A stretch of DNA of 64,000 nt from positions 1 to 64,000 of the forward strand of contig CANLQD010000001.1 of the NCBI GenBank assembly GCA_947493175.1, in the 5' to 3' direction. This stretch comes from an uncultured Flavobacteriaceae bacterium (GTDB taxonomy: Bacteria > Bacteroidota > Bacteroidia > Flavobacteriales > Flavobacteriaceae). Made by a program: the position numbers and the translations under genes. Shown piece by piece: positions 18,224-26,216 of the stretch (the first letter of the stretch is position 1; each line of letters starts with the position of its first letter). The notes beneath the pieces are model-generated. The model worked only from the letters and a program-made list of their open reading frames with translations, did not search any database and was not told the DNA's origin.

Positions 18224-20236
18224 ATGAATTTTAAGTCACAAATACTGGAAGGCATTCCATTGTCACTCCCTCCAAAAAAGGAGTATTCGACGAATGCAAA
18301 CCATGCCCCAAAACGCAAGGATGTTCTTTCTACAGAAGAGAAGAAGTTAGCGGTACGGAATGCGCTCCGCTATTTCCCGGCTTCATGGCATTCGGAACTT
18401 TCGGTCGAATTTACCGATGAGCTTCGGAGGTATGGTAGAATTTATATGTACCGCTTTCGACCGGACTACGCCATGCACGCAAGGAGTATTGATGCGTATC
18501 CCGCTAAAACCACACAGGCAGCGGCCATCATGCTAATGATCCAGAATAATCTGGATCCGGCCGTGGCACAACATCCAGAAGAACTGATCACCTATGGAGG
18601 TAACGGTGCCGTATTTCAGAATTGGGCACAATACCTGCTTACCATGCAATACCTGGCCACTATGACCGATAAACAGACGCTTCATATGTATTCAGGGCAT
18701 CCTATGGGATTGTTTCCCTCTTCCAAAGAAGCACCAAGGGTCGTGGTCACCAATGGTCTGATGATCCCTAATTACTCCAAGCCAAATGACTGGGAAAAAT
18801 ACAATGCGTTAGGGATAACTCAATACGGTCAAATGACCGCCGGATCCTATATGTACATCGGCCCGCAAGGTATTGTGCACGGCACTGCCATAACGGTCAT
18901 GAACGCATTTCGCAACGTACTACAACCACGGGAGTCCCCTCAGGGAAAAGTCTTTCTGACCGCTGGTTTGGGGGGTATGAGCGGCGCACAACCCAAAGCC
19001 GGAAATATCGTGGGTTGTATCACCGTATGTGCCGAGGTGAATGCCGCGGCCGCCAGCAAACGATACGAACAAGGTTGGGTCGATGAATTGATCCATGATT
19101 TGGACATGCTGGTCACGCGCACAAAAAAAGCGATCAACCAAAAAGAAACGGTTTCCTTGGCTTTTATCGGAAATGTAGTGGATGTATGGGAACGGTTTTA
19201 TGAAGCCGAAATATTTGTGCAGCTTGGGTCTGACCAAACCTCTTTGCACAATCCCTGGGCCGGAGGGTATTACCCTGTGGGACTTACGTTCGAGGAATCG
19301 AACCAGATGATGGGCGATGACCCGAAAACCTTTAAAAAACATGTTCAGGAATCGTTGCAAAAACATGCTGCCGCTATCAATAAACATACTGACAAAGGCA
19401 CTTATTTCTTTGATTATGGCAATGCCTTTTTACTAGAAGCTTCGAGGGCAGGTGCTGATGTGATGGCTAAAAATCAAATCGATTTTAGATACCCCTCCTA
19501 TGTACAGGACATCCTGGGCCCTATGTGTTTTGACTACGGATTCGGACCTTTTCGTTGGGTATGTACTTCGGGGAAACCCGAAGATCTGCGAAAAACCGAT
19601 GCGTTGGCACTTCAGGTGCTAGAAGAGATCAAAAGAGCCGCTCCCAAAGAAATTCAGCGGCAACTGCAAGACAATATCAAATGGATAAAGGAAGCCGAAC
19701 AGCATCAGTTGGTCGTCGGGTCGCAGGCAAGAATTTTATATGCCGATGCCGAAGGAAGAGCCAAAATAGGGTTGGCATTTAACGAAGCCATTGCTTCGGG
19801 AGCACTATCGGCTCCCATTGTACTGGGCCGGGACCATCACGATGTAAGTGGTACCGATTCGCCATTCCGGGAAACGAGCAATGTTTATGACGGGAGTAGA
19901 TTTACAGCAGATATGTCCATCCATAATGTCATCGGCGACAGTTTTCGAGGCGCCACTTGGGTTTCGATACATAATGGCGGCGGCGTAGGATGGGGCGAGG
20001 TAATGAACGGTGGTTTCGGATTGGTGTTAGATGGGTCCGAAAATGCCAGCAAAAGGCTAAAAAACATGTTATTCTATGATGTGAACAATGGTATTTCTAG
20101 AAGAAGTTGGGCAAGAAACAAAGAGGCCTTGTTCGCCATACAACGAGAAATGAAACGCACTCCCGAACTCAAGGTTACATTGCCCAACTTAGTAGAAGAC
20201 GCATTGTTAGAGAATTTGTTTGAGGAACGATCATGA
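18224..20236 (+). CDS. hutU: Urocanate hydratase
   Basis: A 670-residue urocanate hydratase, which converts urocanate to imidazolone propionate using bound NAD+. Family blocks include TYGGNGAVFQNWAQY, MYSGHPMGLFPS, the NAD-binding LGGMSGAQPKAG, and MCFDYGFGPFRWVCTSGKPEDL with the conserved Cys region. It is about 110 residues longer than the common 555-residue form because of extra N-terminal and internal segments, as in other Bacteroidota homologues. Its last codons overlap hutG by 4 bases, so the two are translationally coupled. Confidence 0.96.
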   Translation: MNFKSQILEGIPLSLPPKKEYSTNANHAPKRKDVLSTEEKKLAVRNALRYFPASWHSELSVEFTDELRRYGRIYMYRFRPDYAMHARSIDAYPAKTTQAAAIMLMIQNNLDPAVAQHPEELITYGGNGAVFQNWAQYLLTMQYLATMTDKQTLHMYSGHPMGLFPSSKEAPRVVVTNGLMIPNYSKPNDWEKYNALGITQYGQMTAGSYMYIGPQGIVHGTAITVMNAFRNVLQPRESPQGKVFLTAGLGGMSGAQPKAGNIVGCITVCAEVNAAAASKRYEQGWVDELIHDLDMLVTRTKKAINQKETVSLAFIGNVVDVWERFYEAEIFVQLGSDQTSLHNPWAGGYYPVGLTFEESNQMMGDDPKTFKKHVQESLQKHAAAINKHTDKGTYFFDYGNAFLLEASRAGADVMAKNQIDFRYPSYVQDILGPMCFDYGFGPFRWVCTSGKPEDLRKTDALALQVLEEIKRAAPKEIQRQLQDNIKWIKEAEQHQLVVGSQARILYADAEGRAKIGLAFNEAIASGALSAPIVLGRDHHDVSGTDSPFRETSNVYDGSRFTADMSIHNVIGDSFRGATWVSIHNGGGVGWGEVMNGGFGLVLDGSENASKRLKNMLFYDVNNGISRRSWARNKEALFAIQREMKRTPELKVTLPNLVEDALLENLFEERS

Positions 20237-21189
20237 ACTATAACAAACCCGATTCAACACTATGGGCAGGCAGAACTTCTAACCAACAGCTATATTTTCA
20301 TGAAAAGGTAGCATTCCTTGATTTTGAAAATGAACAGTTAAAACCTTCTACCGATGTAACTTTTGCCTTTTTGGGATATGCATGTGACGAAGGGGTTTGG
20401 AGAAACCAAGGAAGGCCCGGAGCGGTCGATGGCCCCGATGCCATTCGTAAAGTATTGGCCAAAATGCCCAATCACATGGCTACCCAAACAGTATTTTTAG
20501 ATGTTGGAACACTCACCTGCCCCGATCATGGTCTAGAAACGATACAGACCCAATTGGCCGAATGCGTGCAACAATTATTAAAAAACAACATCTTTCCCAT
20601 TCTGGTAGGTGGAGGTCATGATATCGCTTACGGGCACTTTAATGGAATCAAAAATCATCTTGGTAATGAAAAAACCATCGGTATTATCAACTTTGATGCG
20701 CATTTTGATTTACGTTCCAACGAAAACGGAAACAACTCGGGCACTCCATTTTTTCAAATCGCTAAAGACTGTAAATCAAATGTTACGGCCTTCAAATACC
20801 TATGCTTAGGAATACGAAAAGATGCAAACGATCAAGTATTGTTTAAAACGGCTAATGATCTAGGTGTAACCTATATTGAAAACACCAAGTTCAGGGCCAA
20901 CTACGCAGCACATGTAGTTCGGGTAGTACAGGATTTTATTCACGAGGTAGACCATGTGTATGTCACTATCGACCTAGATGGATTTTCATCTACCTATGCT
21001 CCCGGAGTCAGTGCACCATCGCCCATGGGCTTCTCCCCGGGAATTGTTTTGGAAACCCTTCAAATGATTATCGACTCTAAAAAGTTGATTAGTATAGATA
21101 TCGCCGAGATGAATCCTAAATACGACCTTGATGGGCAAACCGCAAAGTTGGCAGCCAGTTTGGTTCATTTTGTATTACACAGCTATTAG
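20233..21189 (+). CDS. hutG: Formimidoylglutamase (arginase family)
   Basis: A 318-residue ureohydrolase that splits N-formimidoyl-glutamate into glutamate and formamide, the last hut step. Binuclear manganese ligands are in GGGHD near residue 130, NFDAHFDLR near 155 and TIDLDGF near 247, followed by the family segment APGVSAPSPMGFSPG. The arginase-type fold and operon position make formimidoylglutamase far more likely than arginase or agmatinase. The ATG overlaps the hutU stop (ATGA). Histidine carbon therefore ends as glutamate without a tetrahydrofolate step. Confidence 0.95.
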   Translation: MNYNKPDSTLWAGRTSNQQLYFHEKVAFLDFENEQLKPSTDVTFAFLGYACDEGVWRNQGRPGAVDGPDAIRKVLAKMPNHMATQTVFLDVGTLTCPDHGLETIQTQLAECVQQLLKNNIFPILVGGGHDIAYGHFNGIKNHLGNEKTIGIINFDAHFDLRSNENGNNSGTPFFQIAKDCKSNVTAFKYLCLGIRKDANDQVLFKTANDLGVTYIENTKFRANYAAHVVRVVQDFIHEVDHVYVTIDLDGFSSTYAPGVSAPSPMGFSPGIVLETLQMIIDSKKLISIDIAEMNPKYDLDGQTAKLAASLVHFVLHSY

Positions 21190-21217
21190 AAATCCCCTTG
21201 AGGTAACTGTACAAGGC

Positions 21218-22375
21218 TTACGCTAGCCAAGATTGGTAATACACACCATCATCGATATCCAGAGCTGCTTGGGTCAGTTGCAAGGGTTTAAAGGTATCGA
21301 TCATTACCGCCAACTCCTCCGTTTTAGACTTACCGATACTTGCTTCATAAGTACCTGGGTGCGGTCCGTGCGGAATTCCCGCCGGATGTAACGAAATATA
21401 GCCTTTATCGATTCCTTTACGGCTCATAAAATCACCATCAACATAGTATAGTACTTCATCCGAATCAATATTTGAGTGATTATATGGTGCCGGTATCGCC
21501 TGCGGATGGTAGTCATATAGACGCGGACAGAAAGAACACACTACAAAAGCCCCGGTCTCAAAAGTCTGATGTACTGGCGGTGGTTGGTGAACCCGCCCGG
21601 TAATGGGTTCAAAATTATGGATTGAAAATCCGTAAGGAAAATTATATCCATCCCAACCGACCACATCGAACGGATGGGTGGCATAGACCAAATGATGTAA
21701 CTGGCCCTGCTTTTTAACCTTCATTAAAAAATCCCCTTTTTTGTCATATGTCTTCAAGTTTTGTGGTAGCTTAAAGTCGCGCTCACAAAAGGGTGAATGT
21801 TCCAAATGCTGCCCGAACCAGTTCCGATAACGTTTGGGCGTATAAATGGGGTGATAGCTCTCTGTGATCAGCAGACGGTTTTCCTCCGTATCAAATTCGA
21901 TTTGATAGATCATCCCTCGCGGAATAAGCAAATAGTCGCCATACTCGAAAGGGATCTCCCCCAACATGGTTTTTAACGTTCCCTTCCCTTCATGTACAAA
22001 AAGAAGCTCATCGGCATCACTGTTCTTGTAAAAGTAATCGGTCATTGATTTTCGGGGCGCCGCAAGGCCCACATGTACGTCGGCATTGAACAAGACCGTT
22101 GTTCTACTATCCAAATAATCGTCTTTGGGCGAAACCTCAAAACCCTTTAACAGCCTTGATTTTATATTATGTACAACAGCCCCCCTCGGAGCGACATCCA
22201 AGGTCTTCCCCACTTCTTTCACCTGGGTGGGACGATATAAATGGTACATCAACGACGACATACCATCAAAACCTATGGTGCCGAACAGTTGTTCATAATG
22301 AAGGGTACCATCGCTTTTTTTAAAAATCGTGTGTCTTTTTTGGGGTATACGACCCAATTTATGATACAAGGGCAT
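21218..22375 (-). CDS. hmgA: Homogentisate 1,2-dioxygenase
   Basis: A 385-residue homogentisate dioxygenase, which opens the homogentisate ring to maleylacetoacetate in tyrosine and phenylalanine breakdown. Two cupin halves are visible. Candidate Fe ligands lie in PYNHSNIDSDEVLYYV and HPAGIPHGPHPG, and the N-terminal half has LFVHEGKGTLKT. It is short compared with the 430-residue eukaryotic enzyme, as is normal for this phylum. The gene is convergent with hutG, so amino-acid catabolism is clustered, but no other tyrosine-pathway gene is in the window. The ATG at 22375 is chosen over a TTG at 22381. Confidence 0.93.
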   Translation of the reverse strand: MPLYHKLGRIPQKRHTIFKKSDGTLHYEQLFGTIGFDGMSSLMYHLYRPTQVKEVGKTLDVAPRGAVVHNIKSRLLKGFEVSPKDDYLDSRTTVLFNADVHVGLAAPRKSMTDYFYKNSDADELLFVHEGKGTLKTMLGEIPFEYGDYLLIPRGMIYQIEFDTEENRLLITESYHPIYTPKRYRNWFGQHLEHSPFCERDFKLPQNLKTYDKKGDFLMKVKKQGQLHHLVYATHPFDVVGWDGYNFPYGFSIHNFEPITGRVHQPPPVHQTFETGAFVVCSFCPRLYDYHPQAIPAPYNHSNIDSDEVLYYVDGDFMSRKGIDKGYISLHPAGIPHGPHPGTYEASIGKSKTEELAVMIDTFKPLQLTQAALDIDDGVYYQSWLA

Positions 22376-22678
22376 AAGCAAAGAGCTGTTTTAATCGTTC
22401 TTTAAAATTACGACAATTTTTGCAAGAAGACATGGGTCTTCCCTCATTCATATGTAGCGTAAATGAAGACGCTTTTTATCGGAAGCTTTGACCATTGGGC
22501 GAAAAAAAACGAATTTCCTTCGATGGTTATTTATTTTCTAAAAGTTTTAGGCAATCATTAAAGCTAGCCTACAATTAGGTTCATTTACATTACGACCGAC
22601 CATACAAAGTTTGAGCATACTAACCACAACGTTTAAAAGCCTGAACACCTTTTAGCCGTTGGCCAAACAATATTGAAA

Positions 22679-22882
22679 ATGAAAGAAACTACTGCTAGCT
22701 CCAAGGCTAAAAAAGCTATGGAGGAATGGGAGCGTCTTCAGGAGTCAAGAAAGATTAAAAAAATTGAAGACACAGACCTTGAAGACACTTCAGAATCCAA
22801 AGAAGCCAAAACCGAGAAAAAAAATTCTTCAAACAAGGAGAAAAACAAGAATAATAAGGACTCGTTCAGGGAAATTGCCTAA
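22679..22882 (+). CDS. Small charged hypothetical protein
   Basis: A 67-residue ORF, highly charged and low in complexity: Lys, Glu, Ser and Asn dominate, with runs such as EKKNSSNKEKNKNNKD. An N-terminal stretch (KAKKAMEEWERLQESRKIKKIE) could form an amphipathic helix, and the C-terminal part is probably disordered. No family is recognised. It stands alone between hmgA (divergent) and a small-RNA candidate. An ATG at 22679 is used, with a TTG two codons upstream. It may not be expressed. Confidence 0.5.
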   Translation: MKETTASSKAKKAMEEWERLQESRKIKKIEDTDLEDTSESKEAKTEKKNSSNKEKNKNNKDSFREIA

Positions 22883-22967
22883 TGATGGAACCTCTTGCAA
22901 CAATTTCTGTTGAGGCATGAATAAAGCGCGTCATACATCGGAAACCTTCGCGTAATTTACCAAAAAC

Positions 22968-23055
22968 AAAAAAAGCCTTCCAATTTGGAAAGCCTTTCAT
23001 TGGGCCCTAACCTTCTAATTCAGGTTATGGGTCACAACACAACGGCACAAATATA
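22968..23055 (-). ncRNA. Candidate small RNA with own promoter and terminator
   Basis: On the minus strand a TATATTTG box (complement of 23048-23055) matches the Bacteroidota -7 consensus TAnnTTTG. About 70 bases later a stem GCTTTCCAA/TTGGAAGGC, with one wobble pair, is followed by seven T (complement of 22968-22974), which is a good intrinsic terminator. Between them a second hairpin forms: CCC, a bulged A and TAACCT pair with AGGTTAGGG around an 8-base loop. No ORF fits. The transcript would be about 75 bases, starting near 23042. The 404-base gap between flanking genes holds nothing else recognisable. It may belong to a known flavobacterial RNA motif. Confidence 0.55.
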
Positions 23056-23339
23056 GGAAAGGTTTTTGATTTATTTAGAACTTGCCGTATCAAAACCGTT
23101 TTTCCAAACAATATCCTACGGGCGCAAACCGGACAGATAGCAACCCAAAACCGTTGACCCCATGAACTAATCGATAAAAAGGTCGTTTACCAGACTGATG
23201 AAAGACCAAAAAGATAGATGATGGGTATTTGTGATCGTGTCTATCGAACTTTTAGGCAGTAGGTCGCAAAAACTAATTATAAAAGGTGAAAGCGGGTAGT
23301 TTTGCCAGTTCTTGTATGCATCAAAGGAAGCGGCGACTT

Positions 23340-24527
23340 ATGACAAAACGACTACTTTTTCCAATGTTACTCTTTGGAATCCTATCATGTAGTATCGATG
23401 AACTTCAAGAGGCCGTTCCACCAAATTCGGAAGAAAACCTGCCACAGGAACCAAAGATTGAAGAACCGACCACCGAAGAAGTAGGCAATTTTACCTACAA
23501 TTGGGTCGAGCAGATGCAACTTGCAAACGGACTACTGGAAAGCTCTGAAAATACCGATTTTGTATCGCTGTACGATAACGCACTGGCGACCTTGGTCTTT
23601 ATACAACAGGGCGATTTGGACAAAGCAGAAAACATTCTGGACTTCTTTAAGGATCGTATCCAAATTGAGCTACAGACAGATGGAGGCGGTTACTTCCAGT
23701 TCCGCGATGCCACAGGCCAAAACGGACGCCGACGCTGGCTAGGGGATAATGCGTGGCTATTGATTGCCATTAACAACTACCATGAAGCATCGGGCAACAA
23801 ACGATATCATCATATGGCGGAAGTATTGGAAGAATGGATTCGATCATTACAAGATGAAGACGGCGGGCTCTGGGGAGGCACCCATGAAGATGGAAACCAC
23901 ATACATAAGGTAACCGAAGGCATTACCGTTGCTTTTAATGCGGTACCTGGCTATGACGATTTCCATAAGGGAATCCTTGCATACCTCGAACAAAACCGTT
24001 GGGATTCCTTCGAAAGAACACTTACTGCATGGCCAGAAAACCCGGCCTATCTGTATGCCATGGATCTTCATGCACTAGGACAGGGCACATTTGAAGATTT
24101 TCCCGAGAACCAATTGTACAAAGCAGACGATTGGTATCTGACTACACAGGTAGCTACTATTAACGGGGAAGAAATCACCGGATACTGTTTCGATGTAGAT
24201 CAAGATGTTGTTTGGTTGGAAGGCACGGCGCAAATGGCGGTCGCATATCGCAAAGTCGGTGATTTGGTCAAGGTCGACATGCTGATAAACGAGCTGGAAA
24301 AAATGTTTATTACCAGCTCCATGTTCGAAAACTCGAAAGCCCTTCCCTATACCACAAACCATGGCAGTTCTTACGGTACCGATATCCTTTGGGACCATGC
24401 CGATATTGCCTCGACACTTTCGACTACCGCTTGGTACCTTTTTGCAAAAACAGGTTTTGATCCTCTTCAAGTAGGATTTCAAAAAGACATTCCCACATCT
24501 GATAAGTTTTGGGTCACTGAACCATAA
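23340..24527 (+). CDS. Six-hairpin glycosidase-like lipoprotein
   Basis: A 395-residue lipoprotein whose signal ends in the lipobox LFGILSC with Cys near residue 15. A Glu/Pro-rich linker (residues 20-45) leads to a helical-repeat domain with alternating aromatic helices and Gly-rich turns (RRRWLGDNAWLLIAINNYHE, DEDGGLWGGTHEDGN, DQDVVWLEGTAQMAVAY). This is typical of alpha/alpha-toroid glycoside hydrolases and lyases. The exact family cannot be named. The surface or periplasmic location suggests glycan processing. A GTG at 23286 would add 18 basic residues, but the ATG at 23340 gives a proper lipoprotein signal. It precedes the Gfo/Idh/MocA gene on the same strand by 155 bases. Confidence 0.7.
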   Translation: MTKRLLFPMLLFGILSCSIDELQEAVPPNSEENLPQEPKIEEPTTEEVGNFTYNWVEQMQLANGLLESSENTDFVSLYDNALATLVFIQQGDLDKAENILDFFKDRIQIELQTDGGGYFQFRDATGQNGRRRWLGDNAWLLIAINNYHEASGNKRYHHMAEVLEEWIRSLQDEDGGLWGGTHEDGNHIHKVTEGITVAFNAVPGYDDFHKGILAYLEQNRWDSFERTLTAWPENPAYLYAMDLHALGQGTFEDFPENQLYKADDWYLTTQVATINGEEITGYCFDVDQDVVWLEGTAQMAVAYRKVGDLVKVDMLINELEKMFITSSMFENSKALPYTTNHGSSYGTDILWDHADIASTLSTTAWYLFAKTGFDPLQVGFQKDIPTSDKFWVTEP

Positions 24528-24682
24528 AAACATTTTCGATCCTGGATATAAGGAGTTCTTTTCGCGCCCATCAACGTATAAAAAACCAGCTCAAAATACA
24601 CTGCCATTTTCGCCTTCCCCTTGTGTTCCAAATTGAAAAACTGTAAATTCATAGCAGCAATAACCAAACTTAGAACACTGTT

Positions 24683-26074
24683 ATGAAAAGGAAAGATTCC
24701 AGAAGGTCGTTTCTAAAGAAAGCGACCCTTGGCTCAGCAGCTTTGACCTCGGCCCCCTATGTATTCGGAGCATCTCAACAAGAAAGGCTTGTACTATCAA
24801 GATCGTACGAACGGGTGAACTACACCCCTAACGACCAAATTAATCTTGGATTGATAGGAGCCGGAATCCAAGGTATTTATGATACAACAGCGGCTCTAAA
24901 AGTAGCTGGCGTGAAGCTTGTGGCCGTTTGCGATCTTTATAATGGTCGCCATGACAGAGCGAAAGAGCTTTGGGGAGATACCATATTCACAACCCGTGAT
25001 TATAGGGAACTGTTGAACCGCAAGGATATCGATGCGGTAATCGTGGCGACTCCTGACCATTGGCATAAACGAATCACCATTGATGCCCTAAAGGCAGGAA
25101 AAGCCGTTTACTGCGAAAAACCAATGGTGCAACGATTCGAAGAGGGAAAAGACATCATCAAAGCACATGCAGCGGCCGGGCAAATTTGTCAAATAGGCAG
25201 CCAGGGGATGTCGTCGTTAGGCAATGAAAAGGCCAAGCAATTATATGAGGAAGGCGCTATAGGTGATATGGTGATGCTCGACATGTACAATGACCGTTAT
25301 TCTGCCGAGGGAGCTTGGCAATATCCAATTCCTCCGGACGCAAATCCCGACACTATCGATTTTGATACCTTTTTGGGAAACGCTCCAAAAGTACCATACG
25401 AACTAAAACGCTTTTTTAGGTGGCGAAATTATCAGGACTATGGCACCGGGGTTGCCGGCGACCTTTTCGTACACGCTTTTTCTACCTTGAACCATGTTCT
25501 TAGCTCGCACGGGCCCAACAGGGCGCTGGCAACGGGCGGACTTCGGTACTGGAACGATGGTCGCGATGTGCCGGACGTCACCATTACGCTGTACGACTAT
25601 CCGAAAACCGATACCCATGCCGCCTTTAATGCAGCTTTTAGAATTAATTTTATCGCCGGAAGCGGGGGCGGGGGCGGGTTCAAGCTTATTGGCACGGAAG
25701 GCGAAATGGAAGTAGGTCAAAACTCGGTAAAACTGACCCGCTCCAAACTGGGAATGGTACCTGGCGGATATTCTATGATTGCCTATACAGAAGCCACCCA
25801 ACAAAAAATAAAAGAGGGTTATGCTTCCCAGAACTTGGAGAGCAGGGCATCAAAACTCAGTACGGGAACCACAACTTGGGAGGCTCCCAGAGACTATAAG
25901 GGAGCGCACTACGACCATTTTTATAACTTCTTTCAAGCCATTCGCGGTAAGGGTAAGGTACTACAAGACCCCACTTTCGGATTGCGCGCGGCAGGAGCCG
26001 CACTTTTGGCCAACGAAAGCTATTTCAAAAAACAGCCGGTAGGTTGGGACCCAAAAGCTATGAAATTGATTTAA
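24683..26074 (+). CDS. Tat-exported Gfo/Idh/MocA oxidoreductase
   Basis: A 463-residue protein with a twin-arginine signal (DSRRSFLKKATLGSAAL) and a Gfo/Idh/MocA fold. A Rossmann motif GLIGAGIQG lies near residue 58, the catalytic-type CEKPM near 145 and the second-domain start AGDLFVHAFSTLNH near 258. These enzymes bind NAD(P) and oxidise or reduce sugars and polyols, and some exported relatives act as NAD-dependent glycosidases (GH109). Tat export implies that the folded protein with its cofactor crosses the membrane. The substrate is unknown. The neighbouring six-hairpin lipoprotein suggests a carbohydrate. Confidence 0.88.
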   Translation: MKRKDSRRSFLKKATLGSAALTSAPYVFGASQQERLVLSRSYERVNYTPNDQINLGLIGAGIQGIYDTTAALKVAGVKLVAVCDLYNGRHDRAKELWGDTIFTTRDYRELLNRKDIDAVIVATPDHWHKRITIDALKAGKAVYCEKPMVQRFEEGKDIIKAHAAAGQICQIGSQGMSSLGNEKAKQLYEEGAIGDMVMLDMYNDRYSAEGAWQYPIPPDANPDTIDFDTFLGNAPKVPYELKRFFRWRNYQDYGTGVAGDLFVHAFSTLNHVLSSHGPNRALATGGLRYWNDGRDVPDVTITLYDYPKTDTHAAFNAAFRINFIAGSGGGGGFKLIGTEGEMEVGQNSVKLTRSKLGMVPGGYSMIAYTEATQQKIKEGYASQNLESRASKLSTGTTTWEAPRDYKGAHYDHFYNFFQAIRGKGKVLQDPTFGLRAAGAALLANESYFKKQPVGWDPKAMKLI

Positions 26075-26216
26075 TACCTTTTGATACGGGTTCTTAAATG
26101 CGATAAAAACGGAATGTCACGTTCAATTGGTAATTTCTGTGACGCAGAGATCGGTTGCTCCTTTTTAAAACGCAAAACCCTATAGAAAAGCCTTCTATCG
26201 TTCTGGGCGGCTATTC

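Noticed and set aside
16918..20236. Frameshift or pseudogene in hutU because of its unusual length
   Set aside because: The 670-residue frame is open and all family blocks are in order. The longer form matches what is known of Bacteroidota urocanate hydratases.
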